64,000 nt of DNA from NCBI RefSeq assembly GCF_032854445.1, contig NC_088303.1:30171265-30235264 (forward strand), in the 5' to 3' direction. Below the pieces are notes generated by a model that was given only the letters and a program-made list of their open reading frames with translations, had not been told where the DNA came from and did no database searches. The position numbers and the translations under genes are program-made. This document shows, piece after piece, positions 1 through 13,422 of this stretch (position 1 is the stretch's first letter; every line of letters begins with the position of its first letter). This stretch comes from Liolophura sinensis (taxonomy: Eukaryota; Mollusca; Polyplacophora; Chitonida; Chitonidae).

Positions 1-522
1 TATTTTGCGTCTTTTTGCCGAGAACGTCTCCCATATATAACACTACCTCTACATGACTTTCTCTGTCATGGTTTATGTCTGTGCACGGGTCACGGTATCT
101 GTGCTCATACCTGGCCTTTTGCGTGAATACATGACTTACCAGCTTCATAATCCGAACATGAACGACCGAACGTTTGGCTTTAGTACATTCCAAACCACCC
201 AACAACAGAGCGTGTCAACTCATAGATACCCAGTTATATCATCGGATTAAAGGGATCAGTATGTATTTATTTACAGCTACGGTCCTTGGCACGCGCGGGA
301 TTACGGTGGTGCTTCCTAAGTCAGGCACAACTAGGGATCGGCAGCATTCCAAACCTCGGATTACCAGTTTTAGGAATGTTCGCCCTAGAAAACAAGGATT
401 ACAATCGAGCTGCCTTATGCTTTTTGATAGCCCAGTCTCGTCTGGAATAAATCCGCGAATCCTTGAAAACGGTAGTTATTTAAAGATGAAAAAGTAATTC
501 ATGCAGAAATCATTTCGTTCAT
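1..522. other. No gene recognised
   Basis: A 107-codon frame at 174-497 crosses most of this stretch but has no known domain or splice context; I take it as chance. Confidence 0.5.
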
Positions 523-595
523 TCATTTGATTGTTGTTTTACGCCGTTCTCAAGAATATTTCACTTTTACGACATCCGCCGAAATTATAGTTTCA
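523..595 (-). mobile_element. Family 1 SINE, 3' fragment
   Basis: Reverse-oriented tail: TGATTG, then TTTTACGCCGTTCTCAAGAA and TATTTCACTTTTACGAC. Confidence 0.65.
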
Positions 596-1277
596 GCTGT
601 ATTATATATACGATATTTTTTACGATAAACTGCAATAAAAGCACTGCTGTTTTGAGTAAAAATACAAGCCATTCTGGGCTACAGCGCATTTTGTGTAGGC
701 ATAGTACTACATGTAACGGTACGACATCGCCTCGTGATTTTTCACAGCCTACGTATTGTAAAAGTAAAAAAAAAAGGTGGGTATATGTAATTTGACGTAA
801 GTCAATATTTTAACATGCGCATCAGTCATACTGTCGTCCAAGTCTTTTCGTGCATCTCGTCCTGCATATGCCTTTGTATAATTCTGTTTAACCCGGAGTC
901 CGTATATTCGTCGTGTTGAATTAGAAGGCCACGATGGACATGTGAACAGTCGTAATCAAAGTGTCACTGCGATTTTGATTGACAACTCATAAGCCAGTAT
1001 TGGTGAACGATTTGGCTACTGATTTCATTTATGATTGTTATAAGACATACGTTGAATCCTTCTGGGGCTGCTTCTCTTTGTATGAATCCTTCTTAATTTC
1101 GTATTTTATATCGTTTCTTACTTCTTTGGGACTTAGCCATGCGATTATTGGACTAAAACGTCCAATTTTGGTTGACTACTGGCATACGAATGTTCCATTT
1201 TCACGCATAGATTAGAATCGAATACGTCTGTCGTAAAATATAATGGAACCATTATGTAAAGTACAAAGATTTTACAG
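596..1277. other. No gene recognised
   Basis: AT-rich unique-looking sequence between two SINE copies; only short open frames. Confidence 0.55.
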
Positions 1278-1536
1278 GGCCTCTGTGGCTCAGGTGGCTA
1301 GCGCGCTAGCGCAGCGTAATGGCCCAGGAGCCTCTCACCAATGCGGTCGCTGTGAGTTCACTCATGCTGGCTTCCTCTCCGGCCGTACGTGGGAAGGTCT
1401 TGCAGCAACTTGCGAATGGTCGTGGATTTCCCCCTGGCTCTGCACGGCTTCCACCCACCATAATGCTGGCCGCCGTCGTATGAGTGAAATATTCTTGAGT
1501 ACGGCGTAAAACACCAATCAAATAAACAAATAAATA
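1278..1536 (+). mobile_element. Family 1 SINE (MetaSINE/Nin-DC-like), near full length
   Basis: The tRNA-like head (GGCTCAGGTGGCTAGCGC) is followed by the shared core (CGTACGTGGGAAGGTCTTGC) and the 3' part (ACCATAATGCTGGCCGCCGT). The tail is AAACACCAATCAAATAAA with an AAAT-type repeat. The same order recurs at least six times in this window. Superfamily naming is from memory of the Nin-DC/MetaSINE core. Confidence 0.88.
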
Positions 1537-2597
1537 GATACAAAGATTGTATATACCAGTAAACCATCGGATCCGCCATTAACTGAGAGGCAGGGGAGCT
1601 GTATTGTAAGTTAAGCCCGATATATTGAACACACAGTTATAGTCCTTCTGGAGTATCATGCATCTGTTTGACGAAAATTGTCGTGTATAACCCGTGACAA
1701 AACATTCACATTTTTTTATGGATTCATAAGTAATCTTTCATGTGCGCCTAAAATTTTATATAAAAATAGTGTTTTTACTTTCAATGTATGAAAAAAGATA
1801 TAACTATAAATCAATAAGCGATAAATAGTCATGAAACGTCAACTTTATCAGCTTAGAATAAATGTTTGGCCTGTACATTCTTGCTTGTGCTAAGGCGTAA
1901 TGTATACAGAGCTCTGCAAAGGTATATTTTCATTGTTTTGTCATCTCGCATGTCACATCATACAGTTAATGCGCTGTGCGGCGAAAATGCGAGATGTCAC
2001 AAGGCTTACCATATTACTGTCTCGCTATAACACAAGCACAATCCTGTCTTAGGTGGTCTCGTCACACCAGATGTGGCAAAATTTCCATGCTTTAGATCTC
2101 AAAAATGGGACAACTTGTTGCTGAAATCTAATCAGCGCTTTGCTACTTGGGTGATACTTGGGTGACACCTGGGTGACAGAGGTCTTCCTACACAGAAACT
2201 ACTGTGTTTGAGACTGGAGACCAAAATATGGTATGTTGGTACCTATTTCAAGCAATCAGGCAGAAAAGCTCTTTTATACATGGGATACCTTAACAGAGGC
2301 GTTCAGTTTTGTTGACTGGGGTCTTTGATGTTTAACGATCTCACCACTTTGTCGTGTGACGTACGTATAGGTTTCAGTAAACTGTAAGTGGTCGCTGGAG
2401 AAATAACCTGGTTGCCATCTGCAAGACAAGGAAATCCAAGGAACTGTGTCGGTGATAGTTCATATGTAACATATGAAACCCCGCGAAAAGAGCAATTGCC
2501 AGGTGTTTTATTTGCTTAATTGCTAATGGAATGGTCTTTGCTGAAGCGTAACACACCCGTATTCCGAAACAAGTCAAAAGGAAAGAATTATGTATGT

Positions 2598-2790
2598 ACA
2601 GCATGCAATCAATCGATTCATAGATTGATCGATTCAACAGTCAACCATACAGCGACCCAGCCAGCTAACCAGCGAACCAGCCGGCTAATCAGCTATCCAC
2701 TCAATCAATCGATCAATCGATCAGTCGGTAGAGCAGTCGGTCTGTTATGCAGTCAGTTAATCACTCAATCATTCAATCTCACTACGCTCG
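2598..2790. repeat. Degenerate 4-bp-register simple repeat
   Basis: Runs of AATCGATC, CAGTCAAC, CAGCCAGC and CAATCATT make a strongly 4-bp-periodic tract. The open frame across it is a product of this periodicity. Confidence 0.7.
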
Positions 2791-3062
2791 GATACTTGAT
2801 GAGATGCTCAGAGACACATAAGAAAGAACACAGGTATAAGTGTTGTGTATCCTATAGCGATTTTATTACTTTGTTTGTGGCCAAGGTAGGGGTATTATAG
2901 TGTCATGTTTGTTATCAGTTTATAATCACACAGCTTACTTAAGGTTCCTCATATTCGATATAATCACATTTTTACCACGTGGATTTTACCAGGAGGCACA
3001 CACCATACTGTTTGCGTTTTCACTCCAATGAATGTAAAGATGAGTTCAACAATAAAAGCAGA

Positions 3063-3158
3063 ATAAAACAGCACACCTGTATGAAATAAACTGACTGAAG
3101 GCATAAAACAGCACTGCCGCATAAACTAAACTGACCGAGGTCATAAAACAGCAATTGT
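3063..3158. repeat. 40-bp tandem repeat, ~2.5 copies
   Basis: ATAAAACAGCA recurs at 3063, 3103 and 3143, with related AAACTGAC between. Confidence 0.7.
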
Positions 3159-4992
3159 GAGCGCTTTACCCTGAAGAGAGTGGCGTTGTCAGTATGGCAG
3201 ACAGCCCGGGATGATGCGCATCAACCACAAAAGATGGCCTCTGGTCAACTTTAAACTATCTTAAGCCAATTTTTAATCTACTTGATCCGACAAAGACATA
3301 CCTATTAAAAAGGGTAATCAAATGAAGGCAAACATAAATGTAAGCGTTAATTGAACCAGTAAATACATCGCTAGGAAACTGATAAGCCTATAATTGAATC
3401 ATATGTTTCGCTTGACGGGACACAAATGCTATTTAAACCACATCAAACCCGGTGGATGAATTCTGCGCACGCAGGAATAAACCCCAATACATGGTGATAA
3501 AAAGACATTAAACATCTACTGATGAGTTTTATACACATACATTACCAGTGCATGGTGTCCAGTCAGTGCATGTATACCTGGTCAATTACCTCCACTGTAC
3601 GTGTATACAGCCCTTCTCGATATAGAGACATACCTTCCCTACAGGTGTCCTGAACTTTATGTGAAACCTTTCTTGGATTATAGTCCTTAGCGAAGCATGG
3701 TCGTAAAGGATTATGAAGATACGGAATTTTTCCTTTTCTAAATGACTCTGACATCTGTTTTTTTTTTTTATAATTTTCGTTATTGGTAACAATAGGTTTG
3801 TAAGCAATGTTTTTAATTTTAACCTTTAGTTAATACTTTCTGACGATTCTTATGGAAATTACAATTGTTATGTATATTAAATATTGAAATGAAATTAAGA
3901 TGTACTCAGAAGTTGCTATCCATAAAAGTCGTATTTAATGTATTACGACTTTATCATTCCTAAATGTCTTTCACAGAGATAATTTTAAGTGCTTTAATTG
4001 AGGCAATATCTGTGCATACTTTCTTTTGAATTTAATAACATAGCATCTGTTTACAAATTTCCATCGATTCGACTATGGTTTTGGCCTAGCCGATTATCAA
4101 TGGAAGCCACAACGCTAACTTTCCAATCAACATGGTGTTTTTGTCCTTCGAGCTGGAGTCACACAAGATGTTATCAAAACGTATCAGTGCCCTTTGCTCG
4201 CGGTCATTTCGTTTTGAATGGCAGTCAGCGCACAGAAACGGACCAATCTTTCAGGATTTCTGTCAGAAGGAGTAGGGATCTGTTAGACACTCACTGGACA
4301 ATTATCCCCTAATTTCAGCGTGCTTCAGACATTTTGTCTGACCGAGACACCACCGTTTGTAATGGACATTGTAACAATGTCTAGACGACTCTATCCCAAC
4401 CCCCGGGCCATGCACAGGTACAATGGTTAAGGATCCCTAATCTGGATAAAGTTAGCACCCTTGTTTGACCATGCTGGTCACTGTTCTTTCTGGACAGCGT
4501 TTGATCACGCTGGCGTGCTAGTTACAGACCTTATCATCGCGTAATAGCACGAGACAGACGTTGTTCGCCTGGCATGTTCACACTGTTTTCAGTGACGGCT
4601 GTTGCAGAAAGTTAACAAATACTGTACGTAGAGATATCAAGGTAAAATCTTAACTATACACAGCCACAAGAATACCACAAAGTCTTGATAAAATAAATAA
4701 TTCTATAACTTGCTTCAATTGGCACATAACAGTTAAACTATTCAACTGATCATCTGTAAATGTCAATAAATCGAACTGGTTAACACGTATTATCTTGACA
4801 AGGAGTCTGTTAGGCTAAGTATCTCGAAAAATAATTTTGAATCATGAAACATTGCTAAATCAATACAATAGATAATTAAAGTCATAAAATTATAGTATGA
4901 GCTATTAGGTAGGCGTATGGTTACATATTACATCAGCAGTTGTAATCAACTAGAGTTAAAATTTAGAATCGTCTCTCCAAGGCTTGATTACC

Positions 4993-5325
4993 GGCCCCGA
5001 TAGCTCAGTTGGTAGAGAGTCCGCTTCGGGAGCGGTAGATCCAGGGTCAATCCTAGGTCGAGTCACACCTAAGACCTTATAAGAGGAAGTTGTAACTTCT
5101 TCGCTTGGCATTCAGCATGAAGGGGATAGTGCAACGACTGGTTGACCCGTATAATGGCTCGGGCAGGTTGGCTCACTTGCCTTCGGTAAGGCCCTTAGTG
5201 AAGCAGCACTAGATAAAAGAGCGGTGGAAATCCGTCCTGCAATAAAGAGGCACTCTTTATTACATGCACTCTAAGCACTCCTTCGTCATCACTCACTCCA
5301 AAGCTTAGGACTGTTGTGTGTCTAT
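4993..5325 (+). mobile_element. Family 2 SINE with tRNA-like head, most complete copy
   Basis: The head CCCCGATAGCTCAGTTGGTA is tRNA-like: A box TAGCTCAGTTGG, and an anticodon-like arm GTCCGC-TTCGGGA-GCGGT. The body carries GTGCAACGACTGGTTGACCC, TTGCCTTCGGTAAGGC and GTGGAAATCCGTCCTGCAAT. The 3' end is degraded before the usual TTAAACCCCAA tail. The B box is degenerate, so it is not a functional tRNA. Confidence 0.82.
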
Positions 5326-5439
5326 TTGCATTGGTATCAACTTAATGAAAATACTAGGTCCATTAAAATATAATATAATTAAAGACGTACAGTATAGTGT
5401 GTAAAACGAGCACCTACAACAGTACGTGTGATAATTGGC

Positions 5440-5715
5440 AAATGGTCACACGTAACCGGTGGAATACGGTCTCCAGTCAGTTTACCTCAGTCAGGGTTTT
5501 ATTCTAATTGTTCATGTGAAGGCATGAATAGTAGCAAATTACACCCCCCCTCCCCCCCGATCCCCAGCCGCCTTTAGAGCCATGGCTTAAGCATAATTTT
5601 AATAAAAATGCAGTGATGTTAATTATAATTAATTATACGTCACTGGTCTAGAATTAAAGAGCCGAAATCACGAAGCCAACAAATACGAAATAGGGATCGA
5701 AGTTTCGTTAAAGGA
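5440..5715 (+). repeat. Unclassified dispersed repeat, copy 1
   Basis: Shares blocks with 22120-22350: TTTACCTCAGTCAGGGTTTT, TGATGTTAATTATAA and GGTCTAGAATTAAAG. It has no coding capacity or terminal repeats that I can see. Confidence 0.5.
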
Positions 5716-7049
5716 ACTGTGTACTTGTAAAGGAATGCGAGAATCGCCATTTTTACAGTTGTGTGGTAAACTGCGCACATTCTACACTGGATAGGCCTCC
5801 ACCCGAGAATTAGCTTGGGCGTGCATAATAGAAAGGCCTCACTCGTTTGGCATACAAATTACTCCCTGGTTCTAAGTTTTTTAGGTCATAAATATCAGTC
5901 TGTTCTAATAATCAATTTCATCCCAAAACAATCATTGAACGTGCTTAATCAGAAACTGGTTATGCATGAAAAAGATAGGTTCAGCTATCTAAATGATAAT
6001 TTCAGAATGGGAGCCAACAAAAAAATCTTTTAATTTCAATTCAGCGGAAATTCAGTTTCAATTCAGTGGATACCTTTTAAATTACGAGTATATAGAATAT
6101 GGTTTGTAACGTGTGTATGTGGTCATGAATTAATTAATTTATTAATGGGCCATGAGTTAATTTATTCATCAATTTACCGAATAAAGTATGGTAACAGATT
6201 TGTCAATTTTACATATTGTTGTAAAAAAAAAAAGCCTTCGTAAGATTAAAATAGTATTAGATAATAATTCATGTGACAGGCCTATACCTATGAGTGACGC
6301 GTTATTTTAAATCGCTATCCGGCCTACTAATTGAAGCTTTATCGACTCCGGTTCTAAGGTCAGGAAATACAATATAAACAGCGCACACACGCAGTTATAG
6401 CTTATGTGTGTTACAGAGCATATATATTTTCTATAGATGTGGGCAGACTTCTCACGCCACGATTCTAACCTCTCTACACGGTATCTATACTTAACGAAAT
6501 CTCCCTCTTAAGAAAACCATCGGCAAAAACACGGCTTTGTGTGCTTTATCCAGTATAATAGGTTTCAATTAAAACGGTATATTCGTATTTTTTTTAAAAT
6601 TCCCAGATGAAGGTGGTTAGGTGGGGGAAACATTTGTCGATGAAAGAAGTCCGTGTCATGTGTATAATGTGACCGTGATCTCTTCAGCGCACTGTAGTCA
6701 AAAGGTCGGCTTACAGACATAGCCGTACCCAAGTCCCGTTCTCCAATTAACAAATTTTACAACACACCGTTTACTGGGGCAAATAAAGACTCTCTAGTTG
6801 GACACGTTATGTATTCATGTCTATTTACACAAGGAAAAAAGAAAGTTACAAAGGTATGAACGACTAAGCTTTGGGAAGGCATTGTGGTTATGTGATGGTG
6901 TGTATATGTATCTTGACACTACTTTTTCTCTCACCGTAGGGATAATGCACCCATTGTTTGACAATCACAGTTGATTATATTGTAGAAGAATAGCTGACAT
7001 ATATGCATGAGAGCTTTTCTATACAGTACATTCTAATACAGTAGTGTAG

Positions 7050-7253
7050 ATACTATAGTGAGTGAGTGAGTGAGTGAGTGATTGGGGTTTAACGTTGTAC
7101 TTAACAAGTTTTCAGCCATATGACGGCGAACGAATCATTAGAGTGCATGTTATGTGCCTCCTTGTTGCAGGACGGATTTCCGCCGCTCTTTTATCTAGTG
7201 CTGCTTCACTGAGACGCCTTACCGAAGGAAACTAAGCCCGTCCGAGCCATTAT
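7050..7253 (-). mobile_element. Family 2 SINE, 5' truncated
   Basis: Reversed copy with a (GTGA)n tail, GGGGTTTAACGTTGTACTTA, GGACGGATTTCCGCCGCTCT and CTTACCGAAGGAA. It ends at GAGCCATTATA. Confidence 0.82.
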
Positions 7254-7399
7254 ACATATAACATGTGTGTGTGTATATATATTATGTTATATACAGCCAT
7301 GTGGCAAATGGACGACAGAGTTAGGGTGAAGTATATGTATACATGTAATATCAAAAGTGAGTGTGTTTGACTTATTTGGAACCCATTTTTAAGTTAAGT

Positions 7400-7401
<2 letters not shown>

Positions 7402-7495
<94 letters not shown>

Positions 7496-7500
7496 TTTTT
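7402..7500. repeat. (TA)n microsatellite followed by poly-T
   Basis: About 60 bp of TA, a short TAAAATATA interruption, then a T run at 7478-7500. Confidence 0.97.
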
Positions 7501-8864
7501 GGCCAAACTAAAATCAGGGCAAACAGATGTCCCTCAATTGATACATGGTCAACAAACTTGTGAATGGGACTGTAAATTAGGTCCCTGCTCTGGGCTAAAA
7601 GGTGGCCCAGTAGGACGGCATATGTTTGGCTGGCCACTCTATTTATCATCTGTCATATAGACTCCTTATTAACATTACTGTTAAGTGACAACTACAGGCG
7701 GACAGGCCTAAATATCTCTCTCAGGGGTGGGAAATCTTCAACCGTCAACAGTGACACAGAACTGACCGAATTCCAACCGTGTTATCTGTGAACACGCGTA
7801 TTTATAATTGATAACGAATGTAGATGTTCGTAAATGTCTATTCACAACTACTCAAATCACGGCCTGTCGGGAAACATGGGAATCAGGAGCAGCACGTGCC
7901 GTACTGTGTTGTCGAACAAGCCACCACGCTTCGCTAACTGATTCAATTTACTGGAGTTTTACTAGGACAGCTTTTGTTGATTTTTGACAAAAAGGATAGA
8001 CTGAACAGAACCATTGCAACATTGAGAGAAAAGGGGCATAGTTTAATGTAAAATTGACATCCTGTTTTTATAAGGAAGACTGATTCATTAAAAATTTATT
8101 GACTAGAAATGAACGGCCTTTATGAATCAGTGGAATCAGTTGAGTCCTGTACACCTGATCCGTAAAATGTCAACAATGGTATGTAGGATAAACGCTGTAT
8201 CCAAAGAAGATTTTGTCGTTTTCTGCATAACTTGCCGTCTGCTGTCCATTTAGAAATGAATTGTTATTCCGAAGAGGTGAAGAATGAAGTGTCCAAATTC
8301 CGATTCTTCATACTTGCGTATTATATGGTTACGTAGTTACACATTTTATTGTAACACCCTATAGCACTCAAGTGCCTACACGTTCCGGGAAAACACAATT
8401 TTCTCACGACCATCTTTTGAAAGGGCTATATTTATCGTGGCACTAGAAAGCTATAATTTTTGCTTTAAAGAGAAAAATTCCAGGTGACTAACACCGTCAC
8501 TCAGAAAGAATCTTCTGTGGTAATAGAAAGTACGACATCCGCTCTATTCAAATTCATATTTACTTCAAAGCTCAAATCCTTTTATCCGAAAGTTTATCTA
8601 AGTTTACGTTTTGCACATCAACTTCAAGACTAGTGACAGGGCTAATTGTGAAATGAAACCCACATTAGTCTGGAGTCCATGCACAGTTTCAAGTAGACGA
8701 GTCTGGGAATAGCTCACAGTCTAGAGAACAGTTAATCCTTGTTTTATCAGAATGTAGATTAAATACCAAGTTTAACGTTTTGTTAAGATTTCAACCGTGC
8801 ACACCTAATATGGTGGGCCTAGATGTATATTGAGTGTGCAACTGTTAAGTATCAAATTACCGAA

Positions 8865-8960
8865 TTTCCTTCCACCACAATGCTGGCCGCCGTCGGATAA
8901 GTGAACTATTCTTGAGTGGTAAAGCACCAATCAAATAAATAAATCAATAAATAAATAAAC
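8865..8960 (+). mobile_element. Family 1 SINE, 3' fragment
   Basis: Matches only the last third of the element, from CCACCACAATGCTGGCCGCC to the CAAATAAATAAAT tail. It is 5' truncated, as expected of retroposition or decay. Confidence 0.8.
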
Positions 8961-9310
8961 ATGATCAATTTCTTTCAGACATAACCAATGGTATGTAATG
9001 TGTATATAGTAACAGATATGTATAGGACACATTTAATGACTGACGTCTAAAGTCGCACTGAGGACTTCCCACCTGTATAACGGTTCACGAGTAGAGGATG
9101 TCACAATGCTTGGAGAACACCAGCGTCAGTGCTATACCAGGTACCTGACAAACCTCTCATAATAAAGCAGAGACCAAAGCGTCGAGCACTAGAACTGAAC
9201 ACACGACCTGACAATCATAGCACTTTATTTTTTCATCTGACAGTGCATGAGGCTATTGAAATAAAACATAAATGCAGCGATGAACGGAATTGTTACCAGG
9301 ATAACTAAAT

Positions 9311-9968
9311 ATTGTGCTTTCTCCATGATCTGTTGTATTGCTAGCCATAAGTGTTAAGTTGTATTTTCTCCATGAGTTGTTGTATTGCTGGTCATAAGTG
9401 TTAAGTTGTGTTTTCTCCATGATCTTTTGTATTGTTAGCCATAAGTGTTAAGTTGTGTTTTCTCCATGAGCTTCTGCATTGCTAGCCATAAGTGCTAAGT
9501 TGTATTTTCTCCATGATCTTTTGTATTGCTAGCCATAAGTGTTAAGTTGTGTTTTCTCCATGAGCTGTTGTATTGCTAGTCATAAGTGTTAAGTTGTGTT
9601 TTCTCCATGAGCAGTTGTATTGCTAGTCATAAGTGTTAAGTTGTGCTTTCTCCATGATCTTTTGTATTGCTAGCCATAAGTGTTAAGTTGTACTTTCTCC
9701 ATGAGCTGTTGTATTGTTAGCCATAAGTGTTAAGTTGTGTTTTCTCCATAATCTTTTGTATTGTTAGCCATAAGTGTTAAGTTGTGTTTTCTTCATGATC
9801 TTTTGTATTGCTAGCCATAAGTGTTAAGTTGTGTTTTCTCCATGAGCTGTTGTATTGCTAGTCATAAGTGTTAAGTTGTATTTTCTCCATGAGTTGTTTT
9901 TTTGCTAGTCATAAGTGTTAAGTTGTGTTTTCTCCATGAGCTGTTGTATTACTAGCTATATGTGTTGA
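9311..9968. repeat. 47-bp minisatellite, ~14 copies
   Basis: CTCCATGA recurs every 47 bp (9321, 9368, 9415 and onward), with CTAGCCATAAGTGTTAAGTT in each unit. Copies differ by only a few substitutions, which suggests recent expansion or homogenisation. Confidence 0.95.
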
Positions 9969-12509
9969 GCAGGGACGTCGTGGAGAATGGAGAACCGGGT
10001 ATAAGGGTATATATGCCTGGACATCTGTTAACAGCTTGCCCCTTACCTCCAACTTACTGTTCAGGTGATGTAGGCCTAAATGTAACAGCGCATCAGTTAC
10101 ATCACTTTTTAACTTTGACAATTTTTCTTTTATCTACAACACGCGTAAAATGTAGAATGACGACAATGATTTTCCATGACAATCTGTGGTGGCAATTGTG
10201 CATCGCATTCTGTTGAAATTATGAATTAACTTTTCATTTCATTACAATGGCTTCATTACAATGGCTTAGTAGTGGTATCATAATAAACTTTTTAAACGAA
10301 AATAAAATTTTGAGTAAAGTTGAGCGAACCAAGATGGTTGGTAGAGAAAATTTTTCTGTTCTTCTACTACAGACCTAACTACCGGGGAATTCTTGGCAGT
10401 GAGAAGAAATAAGGCTAAGTAACGGCTTATCTGTTTAACCCGACAACCCTTTTGATCTGGCTTGCGTTCTTTAGGCGGGTTTTCACCTCCCAGAGGTTAT
10501 CAAAGTTTCTAAATCCACGACGGTTCGAGTGATACAACAACAACACTCAATCAAATCCTTTTATCTTGCAAAAATGTCGAAGTCCACTTGTTATCTGTTT
10601 GGCCATTTGACCAGAGGGCTCTGGAGGATTTTGCCGGCAAGCGTGTCTGCTGAACTTCGGTTCTTAAACATTTGCACATGCCATAAGTGGCAAAGTAGCT
10701 AGGTTGTTACCAAGAGGTGCTGGGAAACAAATTTGGAGATTAAGCTACTGTTGCTTGCCAGGTCTTTCGTATTCTCATGTCCCGTGGATATGGTTTTTTA
10801 CCGTACCCAGTTCAGACTATTTTTCCCCTACTTAACACACATGGTATCCAGACGTCTTAATATTCGCCTTTCTGTGTGAGGACGTAAACATGTCTTCAAT
10901 GTCGTTAGCACCAAATTGATCTATTGCTTTTCTTGGCATTTGATACCAAAAGATTTACGATGGCTATTAGGAGTGCTGACATGTTTAAATTGTCATTGCC
11001 ATTAAGTTGTATTCAGGTACAGATGAGCGATGGGCTATATACTGATCGACTGGCATGTTCAACAGGTATTTTCTGGCTTGTCGTACACTACCTACTGTTT
11101 ACTCTATATCTGTGATAGCCACGCGACTTCTTTTTATCTAGACATAGTTGTTTGTTATCACTTCTTTGTCATTTCCTTATAAAACAGTTACGGTTGTGCT
11201 ATATGGTTTATATCCTTGATCACTTTGATTCGATATTCCGCGTTATAAGGAACGCATTACTGAATTTCTAAAAATAGCGTACTGAGACTAAAATCCTTAA
11301 GGGAAACAAAGCCAACCAAGCAGAACTGTGTGTGATAATGTCACGGAAAATTCCATGGACGCCATCATAAAGCACTGATCTGACGTCTTGTCACATCGAC
11401 ACAAGGACCAGGAGACGAATAGCTACTCTGTTACAGTGTCGTGAGGACCGAAAAACGTCACAGCGTTATCCAAGTCACCATCAGCCGTAAAAGACATCAT
11501 TCGTGGCGCAAAGGCCATTAAAAAGCCTCTGACCCCAGAACCCCCCTCAATTACCATACCATCGATCTAACGTGTTTTTGTCAAAATGACAGGACTTGTT
11601 TCACGCTCACACTTTTAACATGCATATCACTTAGAAACCACATCCATTATGTATATTAAACTTCCATAATTCACGGATGAAAAAATCCAAGACATTGTAA
11701 CTGTGAGGTTTTACAAATGAGATCTCGTAGGACAATGATGTGTTTTTTTGTAATTGTATCAATGGAAAGATCTGCACTTTTTTGGACGTTCATTGTTGCG
11801 GAAGTAGGGGTAAACCTGGGCATGTACATCGTCCACTCTGTCTTATATACAGTGTGAAGCGCGACCATCACCATACATACGTTTAGGGCCTACCCATCAA
11901 CGACTTTTTTTCATCGCAACATGTCAAACACAGCACAAAATTATTCATGATCTGTTTCGTTGACAAATTATCTCTGTACTTTGAAGTAATGTAGACTAGT
12001 TTGTTTGAGTGAAATTTGAAAGTCTGCATTGGTTTATGACAGTTAAAAGCCGTCTTATTTTGAACTATATAGTAACTATATTTCACCTAAAATTTAACTT
12101 TCTCATGGGGCACATTTTGCTTGATTCTAATTGATTCATCTCTCTTATAGAAACAATTGAGAGTTTTATGTAAAGTTTGAATAATTTTCGATTAAAAAAC
12201 TGAAGCGTTTTTATCAAAGTGTATTTTTAAGGCAGCCATGTGCTTCTAAAAGTGCGTTTTAAGTTACCAAACAATGGGCGAACCACAGTACTTTACGTGT
12301 CCGTTTCACGGAATGTTCAAGTTAATGGGAGTTAGTTATAAAGTCATCAACAGTCTGCAGGACTAAATACAAGCTATTCTCAAAATTTTCCAAAACCACC
12401 GGTGGACAATCTTCGTTAGCTTGTTGAAGTGTCCATTGAGGCCTATATTGTTTATTCAGGCACCGTGGTTGCGTAAAAGTTACTTTTTGACAACAGCGTT
12501 TAGCAAAAA

Positions 12510-12541
<32 letters not shown>

Positions 12542-13383
12542 AACAGTGTTCCATGTCAAAGTCAAATATTGCTTTATCTATTGCACGCTGAACATGCGTT
12601 ACAAACAAACTTTTGTTAATTGTGGGCGTAAAGTGATTGTAAAACCTAGTTCCTCATACAAAGGGATGTGGGCAGCCATATTTAGGCCTACTATGGACGT
12701 CTAACCATCCACGCCTGTAGATAAGCCGATGTTTGATAATTTAGCTATAAATCTCCCAAAACAATTAAGGCTGAATTAAGGGAGCATTTCTTTAAGTTAA
12801 TATAAATTAGCTGGTATTAGTACCCCCGTAAATTCTTTCATTCTTCCATCATGCCCATTTCGCTGGAAGTCGCACTGTATTTAAATTTGGGCCCGCTGGC
12901 TGATTTATTTTTCTGACGATGATGACCGGATTATGTAAATATGGTTTGCTAAATGACCCGTCACCAATGTGTGTCACGAACAACAACCCTGCGGTGCCCG
13001 TCAGATCAAACATCCCTCACGGGATGTTTTTGCTGAAATTGACCGGAATCAACCGTTAACTGTTGAAGGTTACCTTTAAAGATCTGACATTTTTGTGAAG
13101 CTGTGAACTCCGGTCTGTCATCTTGTTCATTCGCACACGTGATTGATTACTCAAACGAATACCAGCACGCGTCTTTTACGGGTCCTCTGGGAAAGAGGTC
13201 TTTTGTTGGTCAGGGCATATCTAAATCATAAGCACGTGAAAGAATTTAGAGTGTAAAGATTAACGATCGCATAATATAAGCAAACATAAGACATCATAAA
13301 GGTTCACTGAAACGGTTCTGAGATTAGGTTCACACATTTCCTGTAACACCATGAAGGTGTATTTCATGTGCATATACCTATAC

Positions 13384-13388
<5 letters not shown>
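9969..13388. other. Intergenic, no gene recognised
   Basis: Only the AAAT tract at 12509 stands out. Short open frames here have no recognisable motif. Confidence 0.55.
12509..12542. repeat. (AAAT)n microsatellite
   Basis: AAATAAATAAAT repeated; possibly the remnant tail of a family 1 SINE whose body is lost. Confidence 0.9.

Positions 13389-13418
<30 letters not shown>
13389..13418. repeat. (TA)n microsatellite
   Basis: Perfect TA tract of about 30 bp. Confidence 0.95.

Positions 13419-13422
<4 letters not shown>

Larger units (their letters stand above)
1537..4992. other. Intergenic, no gene recognised
   Basis: Apart from the two tandem repeats listed at 2598-2790 and 3063-3158, nothing is recognisable. 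The open frames are short and lack known domains. Confidence 0.55.
5716..8864. other. Intergenic, no gene recognised
   Basis: Contains one family 2 SINE and the TA/poly-T tract. The remainder is AT-rich with no supportable exon. Confidence 0.55.

Noticed and set aside
1243-1579. Open frames of 70-90 codons, recurring at 22.5, 42.9 and 61.4 kb
   Set aside because: All fall inside family 1 SINE copies and translate the SINE consensus.
4994-5070. Possible tRNA gene (Pro-like anticodon loop TTCGGGA)
   Set aside because: The B-box region is degenerate, and the sequence continues into a SINE body shared with 34119 and 7050. It is a SINE head, not a functional tRNA.
9311-9968. CRISPR-like array of regularly spaced repeats
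   Set aside because: The units are contiguous 47-bp tandem repeats without distinct spacers, in a eukaryotic genome.
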